Assembly: GCF_016863135.1 (NCBI RefSeq)
Contig: NZ_BOOH01000037.1
Coordinates: 117,801-181,800, forward strand
From: Planobispora longispora
Lineage (GTDB): Bacteria > Actinomycetota > Actinomycetes > Streptosporangiales > Streptosporangiaceae
Direction: 5' to 3'
Length of the DNA: 64,000 nucleotides
Every line of letters starts with the position of its first letter. Within the stretch, counting starts at the first letter, position 1. Under the pieces are notes generated by a model, which worked only from the letters and a program-made list of their open reading frames with translations, had not been told where the DNA came from and did not search any database. Position numbers and translations under genes: made by a program. This document shows, in pieces, positions 29,884 to 38,573 of this stretch.

Positions 29884-30412
29884 GCCGGTAGTTCCGGGAT
29901 GCCATTCCCCCACCTCCCCCAGAAGGGCCGGCGCGGTGACGGCGACGGAAGGTGGACGACGCCCCGCTGGGGATGCCGGGTCATCTGGTCGATAGGCGGT
30001 TACAGCTGTCTGGAACTTGTCGCATGCGTGCGATTTGACGGCGCTGTGGGCCAATAGACGTCACTTTGCTTTCACGCAGAATCGACTACGGACCGAGCCG
30101 GAAGCAGCCCGTCAGCGCTCTGATGCTCCTTCAAGAAAACGACGGCAGGGCATGGGCCGTCTCCAGAGATGGAGATGTGCGCTGACAGGAGCTTCATCCC
30201 CCCGGTGGCGTGCCGCCTGGATCGCAATGACGGGGCATGGCTCGCCGCCATCGACGTCGACCTGGCCGAGACCCGGCGGACGTGCAAAGCGGCGCCCGGC
30301 GATGCCCGAAGCGGGCAACGGCGGCTCCACGGTAATTCGAACCCGCCATCGAGACAGCCGTGTCGAGGCACGAACGCGACTGCCACGATGGTCCTACCTC
30401 AAAGGTGAGAAC

Positions 30413-31558
30413 ATGCAAACTCGGGCAGCGGTCTTGTGGGAACAGAACAAGCCCTGGCACGTTGAGGACATCGAGCTGGACGACCCGAAGGCCGGCGAGG
30501 TCAAGGTCAAACTCGCGGCCTCCGGGCTGTGCCACTCTGACGAGCACATCCTCACAGGCGACATGGTGCTCAACCCGGAAACCTCAGCGCTGATGGGCGT
30601 CGAGCAGTTCCCCATCATCGGAGGCCACGAGGGCGCGGGGAAGGTCGTCGAGGTGGGCCCCGGGGTGACGACCCTGAAGGAGGGCGACCATGTCGTCCTG
30701 TCCTTCATCCCGGCATGCGGACGCTGCCCGTCTTGTGCGCGCGGCTATCAGCATCTGTGCGACCTCGGCGCGTTCCTGCTGGCCGGACGTCAGATCACCG
30801 ACATGACGGCCCGGCATCACACGGCGGACGGCGTCGACCTCGGCATCATGGCCTGTGCGGGGACGTTCGCCCCGTACACGGTTGTGGCCGAGAGCTCCTG
30901 CGTCAAGATCGATGACTGGATTCCGCTGGACAAGGCCGCACTCATCGGGTGCGGCGTCACGACAGGTTGGGGTTCAGCGGTCAACGCAGCCGATGTACGC
31001 GCTGGGGAGACCGTGGTCGTCATCGGGCTGGGCGGGATCGGCATGGGTGCGGTGCAGGGTGCCGCACTCGCCGGCGCGCGTCACGTGCTGGCCGTCGACC
31101 TGGTCGAATGGAAGCGGGACAAGGCCATCGAGTTCGGCGCCACCCACACGGCGGCCTCCGTGGAGGAGGCTGTGGCCAAGGTCGGCGAGCTGACCTGGGG
31201 CGCGATGGCCGACAAGGCGATCCTGTGCACCGGCGTCGCGACCGGCGACCTCATCCACCCGATGATGACCATGATCACCAAGGGCGGCCGGGGCGTCGTC
31301 ACCGCGATCGGCCCGATCCACCAGGAGGACGTCAAGCTCAACCTGTTCGACCTGTCGATGCAGCGCAAGGAGCTCGTCGGCTGCATCTTCGGCAACGCCA
31401 ATCCCCGTCGTGACATCCCCCGCCTGCTGCGCCTCTACGAGGAAGGCCGGCTCAAGCTCGACGAGATGATCACCACGACCTACACGCTGGATGAGGTCAA
31501 CCAGGGTTATCAGGACATGCGAGACGGCAAGAACATCCGCGGTCTCATCACCTTCTGA
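30413..31558 (+). CDS. NDMA-type zinc alcohol dehydrogenase (mycofactocin-dependent nicotinoprotein)
   Basis: A 381-residue medium-chain dehydrogenase. It has GLCHSDEHILTGDM, the catalytic-zinc block GGHEGAGKVVEVGPGV, structural-zinc cysteines in CGRCPSCARGYQHLC and cofactor motif GLGGIGMG. The long TADGVDLGIMACAGTFAPYTVV stretch is characteristic of the Rxyl_3153/NDMA-dependent group, which holds its NAD tightly and needs mycofactocin as electron acceptor. This is a strong functional link to the mft operon 11 kb downstream. The ATG at 30413 follows AAAGGTGAG. Confidence 0.88.
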   Translation: MQTRAAVLWEQNKPWHVEDIELDDPKAGEVKVKLAASGLCHSDEHILTGDMVLNPETSALMGVEQFPIIGGHEGAGKVVEVGPGVTTLKEGDHVVLSFIPACGRCPSCARGYQHLCDLGAFLLAGRQITDMTARHHTADGVDLGIMACAGTFAPYTVVAESSCVKIDDWIPLDKAALIGCGVTTGWGSAVNAADVRAGETVVVIGLGGIGMGAVQGAALAGARHVLAVDLVEWKRDKAIEFGATHTAASVEEAVAKVGELTWGAMADKAILCTGVATGDLIHPMMTMITKGGRGVVTAIGPIHQEDVKLNLFDLSMQRKELVGCIFGNANPRRDIPRLLRLYEEGRLKLDEMITTTYTLDEVNQGYQDMRDGKNIRGLITF

Positions 31559-31797
31559 CCGTCCCGGTGCCGCCTGTCTGCCTCGTCCAACCGGCCGACG
31601 CGTCCGTCCTATGGCGAACCGGGCGCTGGCCGACAGGGTCTTTTCAGGGGTGGGGGCGGTTTTTCCGGTGACCGACGGACGCTTCGGCGAGCATCGGCTT
31701 GTGCGCGTCCACGCCCTCCGAAGGAACCAGAAGGCAACACGGTGAGTCCTCATGCGGGGTCCAGGCCCTGCAGGGGGTGAACCGAAGGAGGCTGTAC

Positions 31798-33015
31798 ATG
31801 TCGAACCAGGCGCGCCGCCGGGCCCTCGTCGTAGGACTGGGCATCGCCGGAATCGCCACCGCCGTGCGGTTGCACCAGATCGGCTGGTCGCCGGTACTGC
31901 TGGAAAGGGCCCCTGCACGTCGCTCCAGTGGCTACTTCATCGCATTGTTCGGCGCCGGCACCGCTTCCGCCCGGCGCCTGGGTGTGCTGGAGGCCATCGG
32001 GGACCGCACCCACCGCGATTTCGTCGCCTACGAGGTGAACCGAGCGGGACGCCGCCGCCCAGGGGTCGGGTTCGCCGACCTGCCCGGCCGGCCACGGACC
32101 CTGTTGCGCGGCGATGTGGAGCGAGGACTGTTCTCGGCGCTGCCCGACGATGTGGAGATCCGCTATTCCACTGTGCCGACGCAGTTCGTCCAGGACGACC
32201 AGGGTGTCGATGTCACCCTGCTCAACACTGCCACCGCCACCACGACCGCTGACCGATTCGATCTGGTCGTCGGTGCGGACGGGATGCGCTCCACCGTCCG
32301 CGAACTGGTCTTCGGCTCCCACTCGGAGTACCTGCACCCGCTGAACTACATGATCGGTGCCACCACGCTGGACGAACCGGTCGACGGCTTCTCCCCGAAC
32401 GAAGGGCTGGTGCTGGCCGAGCCCGGACGCTCGGTATGGACCTTCCCCTTCGACGACCGTCCCCCAGGCCTGCTCTTCTCCTATCGCACCGACGATGTCG
32501 ATCGCGAGTTCTCCCGGCCGCCGAGCGAGTCCGTCCGCGCAGCCTTCGGCCCCGAACCTGCGGGTGCTCTGCTGGAGCACCTGCTGGCCAAGTTCGAAGG
32601 GGCCACGGAGGTCCTGTTCGACTCGGTGAATCAGGTCAAGATGCCGCGCTGGCATCACGGCCGGATCGTCCTGGTCGGCGACGCCGCCTGGTGCCTGTCC
32701 CTCTACTCGGGCATGGGAGCTTCCAGCGGCATCGCCGGGGGCGAACTGCTCGGCACCATGCTGGACCGTCACCCGGGCAACATGGCCGAAGCCCTGCGGA
32801 AATGGGAGGCTCGCATGCGGCCATTCGTCCTCCAGGAGCAGAAAGGTGCTCTGGAACTGCGCACGCTCTTCACTCCCCATGACCGCAAGGAACACCTTCA
32901 CCGCAGCATCTGGCTGCGCCTGATACACACCCCGGTGATCGGCCCCCTCATGGGCAGGATCATCGAAGACGGTGGAGAGATGGCGAACAAGAATTTCGAC
33001 ATCGCTGCGGCCTGA
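31798..33015 (+). CDS. FAD-dependent aromatic-hydroxylase-type monooxygenase
   Basis: A 405-residue group A flavoprotein monooxygenase. The GxGxxG motif is VVGLGIAGIATAVRL near residue 10, the DG motif VVGADGMRSTVREL is in the middle and the GD motif is RIVLVGDAAWCLSLYSGMG. Such enzymes use NAD(P)H to hydroxylate or epoxidise cyclic substrates. AAGGAGG lies 7 bases before the ATG at 31798. It is followed by a flavin reductase and a luciferase-type monooxygenase in the same direction. A paralogue is at 36127. Confidence 0.85.
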   Translation: MSNQARRRALVVGLGIAGIATAVRLHQIGWSPVLLERAPARRSSGYFIALFGAGTASARRLGVLEAIGDRTHRDFVAYEVNRAGRRRPGVGFADLPGRPRTLLRGDVERGLFSALPDDVEIRYSTVPTQFVQDDQGVDVTLLNTATATTTADRFDLVVGADGMRSTVRELVFGSHSEYLHPLNYMIGATTLDEPVDGFSPNEGLVLAEPGRSVWTFPFDDRPPGLLFSYRTDDVDREFSRPPSESVRAAFGPEPAGALLEHLLAKFEGATEVLFDSVNQVKMPRWHHGRIVLVGDAAWCLSLYSGMGASSGIAGGELLGTMLDRHPGNMAEALRKWEARMRPFVLQEQKGALELRTLFTPHDRKEHLHRSIWLRLIHTPVIGPLMGRIIEDGGEMANKNFDIAAA

Positions 33016-33164
33016 CCAGCACGATGCCATGCTCACGTGGCCTGGCACTCGCGCACATCGAGACGGCACTCGGACTCAATGCCCGCCGGGCCGATCCGGG
33101 TGACCCTGGGACAACGAACACTTTCGGATGCCACCTGCGGTGATTACGGCTGAGGAGTCGACCG

Positions 33165-33716
33165 ATGACGCACAACAATGCTGAGGTCCCCCTGGACGGA
33201 CGTCTTCTTCGGACCGCGTTCGGAAAATTTCCCACGGGCGTGGTCGCGGTTTGCGCGATGCATGGGACGGAGCCGGTGGGCATGGCCGTCTCGGCGTTCA
33301 TGCCGGTGTCGCTCGATCCGCCCCTGCTCAGCGTGTGCATCCAGTTGTCGTCGACGACCTGGCCGCGACTGCGGGAGGCGGGCGTGGTGGGCGTGAGCGT
33401 GCTGAGCCGAGCGCAGCAGGCCCACGCTCAACGACTCGCCTCTAAAGAGGCCGATCGATTCGCCGGCCTGGAGGTCACCCGGTTGCCCTCCGAGGCCGTC
33501 GTCATCGGCGGCACTCACGCGTGGTTCGAGTGCGCGATTCGCGAGTCGCACCAGGCAGGCGACCACGAGATCGTCGTTCTGGAGATCCTCCGGCTCCAGG
33601 TTGAATCACATGCGGACGACCCCATGGTCTTCTTTGCCAGCGGCTTCCGCGGTCTCCGGCACGTGCAGGGCGTGAGTGCCGACAGTCTCGCCGGCCTCGA
33701 AGCCGCGCACTGGTGA
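33165..33716 (+). CDS. Flavin reductase (HpaC/RutF-like)
   Basis: A 183-residue FMN-binding split-barrel protein. LRTAFGKFPTGVVAVCAMHGTEPVGMAVSAFMPVSLDPPLLSVCIQ is the typical FMN-binding half, and GGTHAWFECAI with HEIVVLEIL closes the fold. It reduces FMN or FAD with NAD(P)H and supplies it to a partner oxygenase. The luciferase-type monooxygenase at 33892 lies 175 bases downstream and is the likely partner. GAGGAG precedes the ATG. Confidence 0.88.
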   Translation: MTHNNAEVPLDGRLLRTAFGKFPTGVVAVCAMHGTEPVGMAVSAFMPVSLDPPLLSVCIQLSSTTWPRLREAGVVGVSVLSRAQQAHAQRLASKEADRFAGLEVTRLPSEAVVIGGTHAWFECAIRESHQAGDHEIVVLEILRLQVESHADDPMVFFASGFRGLRHVQGVSADSLAGLEAAHW

Positions 33717-33891
33717 CCGACGCCGTACGTCGAGGCTGATGCTCGAAGGCGTACCGCGGTCATGTGAGAGCGCGGGCGGGTCACGCCAACCGTTCCGGCG
33801 CCCCTGGCGCTCGGCTACCCGTCCGTAGGTGTCGACGTGAGGTTCTGAAGCCTCCCATCCAGCGTTCGATCGATCCCGTGGAGGGTCAAGA

Positions 33892-34980
33892 GTGAAATTT
33901 TCGATCTTGTGCGTTCCGTACGCGTTGGATTACGCGGCCGGTACGGACAGCGTCTCCGACGTCATCGCCTGGGACCTCCAAGTCGCTTCATGGGCCGATC
34001 AGTACGGTCTCGACGAAGTCTTCTTCGCCGAGCACCACACCCTTGGCCACGAGCCGAGTCCCGCGCCCGAACTGATGATCGCTGCGGCTTCGCAGACCAC
34101 GACTCGCGTTCGGCTCGGAGCCCTTGGACATCTCATCCCGTATCACAACCCTGTGGCGCTGGCTCACAGGATGATGTGGATGGATCATCTGACTGGCGGG
34201 CGATACGTCGCCGGTGTCGCTCCAGGCGCCTTTCCGACGGATGCGCAGCTGTTCGGGACGGGCGGGGAGAACGCGCGCATGCTCGCCGAGGGTCTCGACA
34301 TCATCCATGCGATCTTCACCAAGCCTGGGCCTTGGCGTATCGACGGGCGGTACTGGACCGCCGACATGCCCCAGTTCTCCTCCAGCGTGAACGGTCCGCA
34401 TCTCAAGCCCTTCCAGAGGCCCCATCCCGAGATCCTGATGACCGGCATGCAATCCAGGTCACCGACTCTCGCCGAGGCGGGCAGGCGTGGTTACAGCCCG
34501 GTCAGCCAGGAAGTCTCGAGTGAGACGCTGATCCAGCACTGGGAGACTTATGCCGAGGCGGCCAAGAGCGCCGGGCACGTCCCAGACCGATCGAACTGGC
34601 GCGTCACGAGGGACCTCTGGCTCGCCGACACCGATGAAGAGGCCCGACAGCAGGCTCTGAGTGGCCCTCTGGGTGAGGTCTGGTCCGAGGTCAACCTCCC
34701 ATTGTTCAAAGACCTCGGACTGGGCTCGCTTCTGGCGGGAACAGCCGTGCCCGAGCAGGACCTCTCCCTGGAATGGCTCGTGGACAACTTCTTCCTCGTC
34801 GGCTCGCCGGAGACGGTCGTCAAGAAGATCGAGAAACTCCATGCCGAGGTAGGCGGCTTCGGCACGCTCCTCATGGGTGCCCCGGGCCGCGGCCAGGAGC
34901 CGGAGAGATACCGGCGTAGCCTCGAACTCCTCGGATCAGAGGTGGTTCCCCGGCTGTCCCACTTGGCGGTGGGCTCTTAG
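33892..34980 (+). CDS. LLM class flavin-dependent monooxygenase
   Basis: A 362-residue luciferase-type enzyme with a GTG start after GTGGAGGG. FFAEHHTLGHEPSPAPELMIAAASQ and GHLIPYHNPVALAHRMMWMDH, then GAFPTDAQLFG, align along their length with the paralogue at 15840. The substrate is unknown; limonene- or terpenoid-type oxygenation is a family-based guess. The flavin reductase immediately upstream supports a two-component system. Confidence 0.85.
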   Translation: MKFSILCVPYALDYAAGTDSVSDVIAWDLQVASWADQYGLDEVFFAEHHTLGHEPSPAPELMIAAASQTTTRVRLGALGHLIPYHNPVALAHRMMWMDHLTGGRYVAGVAPGAFPTDAQLFGTGGENARMLAEGLDIIHAIFTKPGPWRIDGRYWTADMPQFSSSVNGPHLKPFQRPHPEILMTGMQSRSPTLAEAGRRGYSPVSQEVSSETLIQHWETYAEAAKSAGHVPDRSNWRVTRDLWLADTDEEARQQALSGPLGEVWSEVNLPLFKDLGLGSLLAGTAVPEQDLSLEWLVDNFFLVGSPETVVKKIEKLHAEVGGFGTLLMGAPGRGQEPERYRRSLELLGSEVVPRLSHLAVGS

Positions 34981-35052
34981 GGCCTGTACGGAGTCGAGAT
35001 CAGAGGAATTCGTCTGCGCTCTGGCCTCCGCTCCTGGTAGGCCATGGCGTGT

Positions 35053-35290
35053 GGCGACCTCACCAATGAGGAATGATCCTTGATCGAACCGCATCTGCCC
35101 CTGGGTGAGCGGAACTCGGTCCCGGACCTGCAGCAGCAGTTCAACGCGGTGATGCGGCGGTTTCACACCGGCAGTCCGTGGCGAGATCTGCCTGCCGAGT
35201 ACGGACCCGTGGTCCACCGTCTACGATCGGTTTCGCTTCTGGGCCACGGTTGGCGTCTTCGAGCACCTGATGGAGAGGCCACCCCACCCG
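35053..35290 (+). pseudogene. IS5-family transposase N-terminal fragment
   Basis: Frames read GDLTNEE, then SLIEPHLPLGERNSVPDLQQQFNAVMRRFHTGSPWRDLPAEYGP and, after a one-base shift, STVYDRFRFWATVGVFEHLM. This is the start of an IS5-group transposase. It has an in-frame stop and a frameshift, and it ends near 35290 where unrelated DNA begins. Confidence 0.7.
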
Positions 35291-35300
35291 CCGGGCTGAT

Positions 35301-35800
35301 TCAGACGCGGAAGTGCGCGATCGACCGGTCCAGGCCACGGGCCAGGTCGGCCAGCTGCTGCGCTGCCCCGGCCGCCTGCACTGCACCGGCGTTGGACTCC
35401 CCCGCCGCGTGCGAGACGTCGGTGACGCTGCGCGCGATGTGGTCCATGCCGGTGGCCGCCTGGTCGACGCTGCGGGTGATCTCCTGCGGAGTCGCGGTCT
35501 GCTCCTCAACGGCCGAGGCCACCGTCATCTGGTGCTCGTTGATCTGCTCGACGATCCCGGTGATCTCCGACAGCGCCTGTGCCGCCTCGCCGCTGCTGGC
35601 CTGGATCGCGGCGATCTTGCGGCTGATCTCCTCGGTGGCCTTGGCGGTCTCCTGAGCCAGGTCCTTGACCTCGGTCGCCACGACCGCAAATCCCTTGCCC
35701 GCCTCCCCGGCGCGCGCCGCCTCGATGGTGGCGTTCAGCGCCAGCAGGTTGGTCTGCTCGGCGATGCTGCTGATGTCGGCATCCAGGCCCTTATCCGTCA
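35301..35800 (-). pseudogene. Methyl-accepting chemotaxis protein, C-terminal signalling fragment
   Basis: About 160 residues of the MCP cytoplasmic hairpin are present: [50 protein letters not shown] and a C-terminal [19 protein letters not shown] segment, with a normal stop at 35301. Sensor, membrane and HAMP parts are missing; upstream of about 35780 the sequence no longer resembles an MCP. It is a truncated remnant with its 3-prime end next to an IS fragment. Confidence 0.7.
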
Positions 35801-36090
35801 TGAAGCACTGTGCCGTACCCGCCACCTCGTCGGCGAACGATTATCCGATCTTGGGGTCATGCCATGGTCATTCTCGGCGCCAACGGTTTCCGCGTGCCGA
35901 CTCGGCGCTCCGAGAGGATCAGCCCTGAGCGGCCGGACCGCCGCCTGAAGCTCCAGGCCACCGCCAATCAAGATCGCTGTGGCCGCTTCCCGAAGTATCT
36001 CGGCCGCCCTCGCCAGGCTCCTTAACGTCACTGGCCGTTCGGTTGCGGGAGTGTAAGAACACACCACCACCTGGACAGCCTCCCCTTCAT

Positions 36091-36116
36091 AACTATACTG
36101 ACGAGTCAGACTAGTT
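36091..36116. promoter_or_regulatory. 26-bp TetR-type operator, site 1
   Basis: AACTATACTGAC and AGTCAGACTAGTT-type halves form a palindrome with 10 of 12 base pairs matched. It is almost the same as the perfect 26-bp palindrome at 38499-38524 (AACTGTACTGAC half-site). It ends right at the ribosome site of the monooxygenase starting at 36127, so a bound repressor would block that promoter. Confidence 0.75.
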
Positions 36117-36126
36117 TGGAGTGTGT

Positions 36127-37299
36127 ATGGCATTCGAGACGGTGGGGCCCGTTCACCGACGGGCTCTGGTGGTGGGCTGCGGGATGGCCGGGTGCGCCGC
36201 GGCGTGGTGGTTGGAACACGAGGGGTGGGAGGTCGTGCTCGTAGACAAGGAGGCCGAGCCGTACCCGAGCAGCTACCTCCTGCAGCTGGACGCTCAAGCG
36301 GTGCGGGTCCTGCGACTCATGGGCGGCCAGGAGATCATCGACCAGGTGACCTTCGCGGCGCCGGCGATGTCGGTGCGGTGGGGCACCCGCAGGGTCCGCG
36401 AGCTCACGATCGACGGTGACGGCGAGTGGCGCCTTGCTCGCCGTTCGGTTCTGCTGTCGAGACTGTTTGCGCACCTGCCCGCCACGGTACAGACGCGGCT
36501 GGGCGTCGGGCTCGAGGCGCTGGAGCACCGTAGCCACGACGTCCTGGCCCGGTTCAGCGACGGTTCGACCGAGTCATTCGACATGGTGGTCGGGGCGGAC
36601 GGGCTGCACTCGACGGTGCGCCGGCTGACGTTGGCCTCCCAAGCGCACAGCGTGTACCTCAATGGCCTGTCCCACGTGTGGATCAACGCCGATGCGCCCC
36701 TGCCCGACGGGCGTGCGGTGATCGCGTCCCGTGAAGGGATGCTGTCGCTGATCTACCCGTTCCTGGACACCGACCAGACGTCGGTCATGGCGGTTGTTCC
36801 CGTGCCGAGCGCGACCACGCCGGACGAGCCGATGCTGGTCGAGCGGGTCTGTGACATGGTCGAGCGCCTGGGCCCGGACATGCGCGCAGTCGCGGTGGCG
36901 GCACGGAAGTCTCGAGACACCAAGCTGACCCGGTTCTCGCAGGTGCGGCTGCCACGCTGGTACACCCGCCGGGTCGTGCTCCTGGGCGACTCCGCGCACT
37001 GCATCGACCCGGTGTCCGGGATGGGGGCGCACGCGTCGTTGCAGGGCGCCAAGACGCTGGCCGAGTCCCTGCGGGACACCGATGACGTCACGGCCGCCTT
37101 CGCGCGGCTCGAGGCCGAGGTCCGCCCCTTCGCCAAGACGGCGCAGAGCATCACGGCGCGGGCCGTGGAGTTCAGCACCGGGGTGCAGGGACGCAGCCGG
37201 GTGGCCACCCTCGCCGGAGGGGCCGGCGACCTGTTGGCCACCATCCCGGCGGCACTGACGAGGTTCAACAGCCGCAGGCGGGCCGTTCACCGGGCATGA
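36127..37299 (+). CDS. FAD-dependent monooxygenase
   Basis: A 390-residue group A flavoprotein monooxygenase, paralogous to 31798. ALVVGCGMAGCAAAWWLEHEGW forms the FAD site, VVGADGLHSTVRRL the DG motif and RVVLLGDSAHCIDPVSGMGAHASLQGA the GD motif. The ATG at 36127 has GGAG 6 bases upstream; a GTG at 36121 is an alternative. It is followed 95 bases later by a TetR gene, and its promoter carries operator site 1. The substrate is unknown, but coordinate control with the amine oxidase at 38574 suggests a shared pathway. Confidence 0.82.
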   Translation: MAFETVGPVHRRALVVGCGMAGCAAAWWLEHEGWEVVLVDKEAEPYPSSYLLQLDAQAVRVLRLMGGQEIIDQVTFAAPAMSVRWGTRRVRELTIDGDGEWRLARRSVLLSRLFAHLPATVQTRLGVGLEALEHRSHDVLARFSDGSTESFDMVVGADGLHSTVRRLTLASQAHSVYLNGLSHVWINADAPLPDGRAVIASREGMLSLIYPFLDTDQTSVMAVVPVPSATTPDEPMLVERVCDMVERLGPDMRAVAVAARKSRDTKLTRFSQVRLPRWYTRRVVLLGDSAHCIDPVSGMGAHASLQGAKTLAESLRDTDDVTAAFARLEAEVRPFAKTAQSITARAVEFSTGVQGRSRVATLAGGAGDLLATIPAALTRFNSRRRAVHRA

Positions 37300-37394
37300 G
37301 CCCCCGCCTGCGGGTCACCGACTGTCATGAGGTCGCCTGGTGGTCGGGCACACTGATCGCCGAGAGATATCGCTACGGCACGTGAGAGAGACTG

Positions 37395-37949
37395 ATGGGA
37401 CGCACAGCAGGACGAGGGCCCCAGGACACCAAGCGGTTGATCCTGGACGCCGCGAGGGGCGTCGTCGTGTCGCAGGGGGCCAAGGCGACCCTTGAGGACG
37501 TGGCGGTCGCGGCCGGCCTGACTCGCGGGGCCGTGATCTACCACTACAGCTCGAAGAACGCGCTGTGGATCGCGCTGGTCCGCGACGTGCTTGCCCGGTT
37601 CCACCAGGCGGTGCAGGATCGCATCGAGGACGGCCGGGCGCCTGGCCGCCTGGCGCGCGCCTTCATCCGCGCGTCACTGGAGGGCGACGGGATCGGCGCT
37701 GTCGGCGAGCGGCTGTTCCTCCTGGCCGCCCTCGCCGCCACCCCTGGGGTCCCCGAGATCGTCGCCGAGGACGGGGCCCGCTGGAAGGCGGAGATGGCCG
37801 AAGACGGACTCTCCGTGGGAGCACGCACCGTCATCCTCAACGCCGTCGACGGCGCCGGTCTGATGACCGGATGGGGGCTCAAGCCCGACCGTGCCGAGCT
37901 CGTCGCCCTGCGCATCGAGCTGGAGAACCTCACCACTGCCGGCTCTTAG
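37395..37949 (+). CDS. TetR family regulator of the flanking monooxygenase and amine oxidase
   Basis: A 184-residue TetR protein. The HTH is TLEDVAVAAGLTRGAVIYHYSSKNALWIALV at residues 35-65; the rest is the helical ligand domain (GERLFLLAALAATPGVPEIVAEDG). It lies between two genes whose promoters share the same 26-bp palindrome (36091 and 38499), so it is the obvious binder. Co-transcription with the gene at 36127 would give autoregulation. The ligand is unknown. Confidence 0.85.
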   Translation: MGRTAGRGPQDTKRLILDAARGVVVSQGAKATLEDVAVAAGLTRGAVIYHYSSKNALWIALVRDVLARFHQAVQDRIEDGRAPGRLARAFIRASLEGDGIGAVGERLFLLAALAATPGVPEIVAEDGARWKAEMAEDGLSVGARTVILNAVDGAGLMTGWGLKPDRAELVALRIELENLTTAGS

Positions 37950-38209
37950 CACCGCCTCGGGCGCACCGACGATCTCAGTTCGGCGTCGCCCGGTATCCGA
38001 GGACCGGCCTGTCCGCTCGTCGAGCGACGATCCCGTGCGCGGCGGGCCTTGACCGGGCGATGCCGGCGCACAAGAGCCGGTGTTCGGGCGCCGTGCCAGG
38101 CCGTCCGCGCCGTGCAGTCGACGGCCTCGGCGGTCTCGGTGAACACCACCGTCGATGACGCCGCACCAAGACGGTGCAACCAGCATCATCCCTTCGCACC
38201 CCAGCGGTC

Positions 38210-38420
38210 GGCATCGCGGCCAAGGACACGGGCGATCCGGCCAGGACGAGGGAGCGCACGTCCACGATCCGCAGCCGCTGGTCCGATGCCGAGTGCGGCT
38301 CGACCGCCACGTCCGGCAGCGCGTTGTCCAGGACCGGCATGCCCATCGTGAGCGTGAGCAGGCTCACGCTCAACACGGCGACGGCGCCCACCGTCGGCTG
38401 GGCGACATGTCTGCGCTGTG
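38210..38420 (-). pseudogene. MFS transporter N-terminal fragment
   Basis: The minus strand reads VAVLSVSLLTLTMGMPVLDNALPDVAV, then LRIVDVRSLVLAGSPVSLAAM. This is the first helix and following loop of a DHA2-type MFS exporter (LTMDMTVLNIALPD ... WIVDVYSLVLAG). No start codon in phase and no later helices are present. It may once have been an efflux gene under the adjacent TetR. Confidence 0.6.
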
Positions 38421-38498
38421 GAGGGGCTGGTGACCGGGCCGCTCTTCATCATGGGTTGTCCGCATCATCCGTACCGATGAATGACCTCATCGATTTGG

Positions 38499-38524
38499 AA
38501 CTGTACTGACGCGTCAGTACAGTT
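38499..38524. promoter_or_regulatory. 26-bp perfect TetR-type operator, site 2
   Basis: AACTGTACTGAC-GC-GTCAGTACAGTT is a perfect 12-2-12 palindrome 50 bases upstream of the amine oxidase start. It matches site 1 at 36091-36116 at most positions. The symmetry and the neighbouring TetR gene make this a confident operator. Confidence 0.85.
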
Positions 38525-38573
38525 ATTGGCAGATGAGGCAGAGGCCGGCAGGCCACACACGAACGGAGTGATC

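Larger units (their letters stand above)
29622..30412. other. 791-base divergent region between ALDH and ADH
   Basis: It holds a hairpin (29640-29659), a 10-base direct repeat (29657-29666 and 29673-29682) and copy B of the recurring element. From 29920 to 30400 no gene was found. Both promoters must lie here. Confidence 0.5.
34981..36126. other. Rearranged gap holding two gene fragments and an operator
   Basis: It contains an IS5-type transposase fragment (35053-35290), an MCP fragment (35301-35800) abutting it, and a TetR-type operator (36091-36116). The rest is featureless. The abutting broken ends mark rearrangement points. Confidence 0.55.
37950..38573. other. 624-base gap with MFS remnant and operator
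   Basis: It contains a decayed MFS N-terminus on the minus strand (38210-38420) and the perfect 26-bp operator (38499-38524). The remainder shows nothing. Confidence 0.5.
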
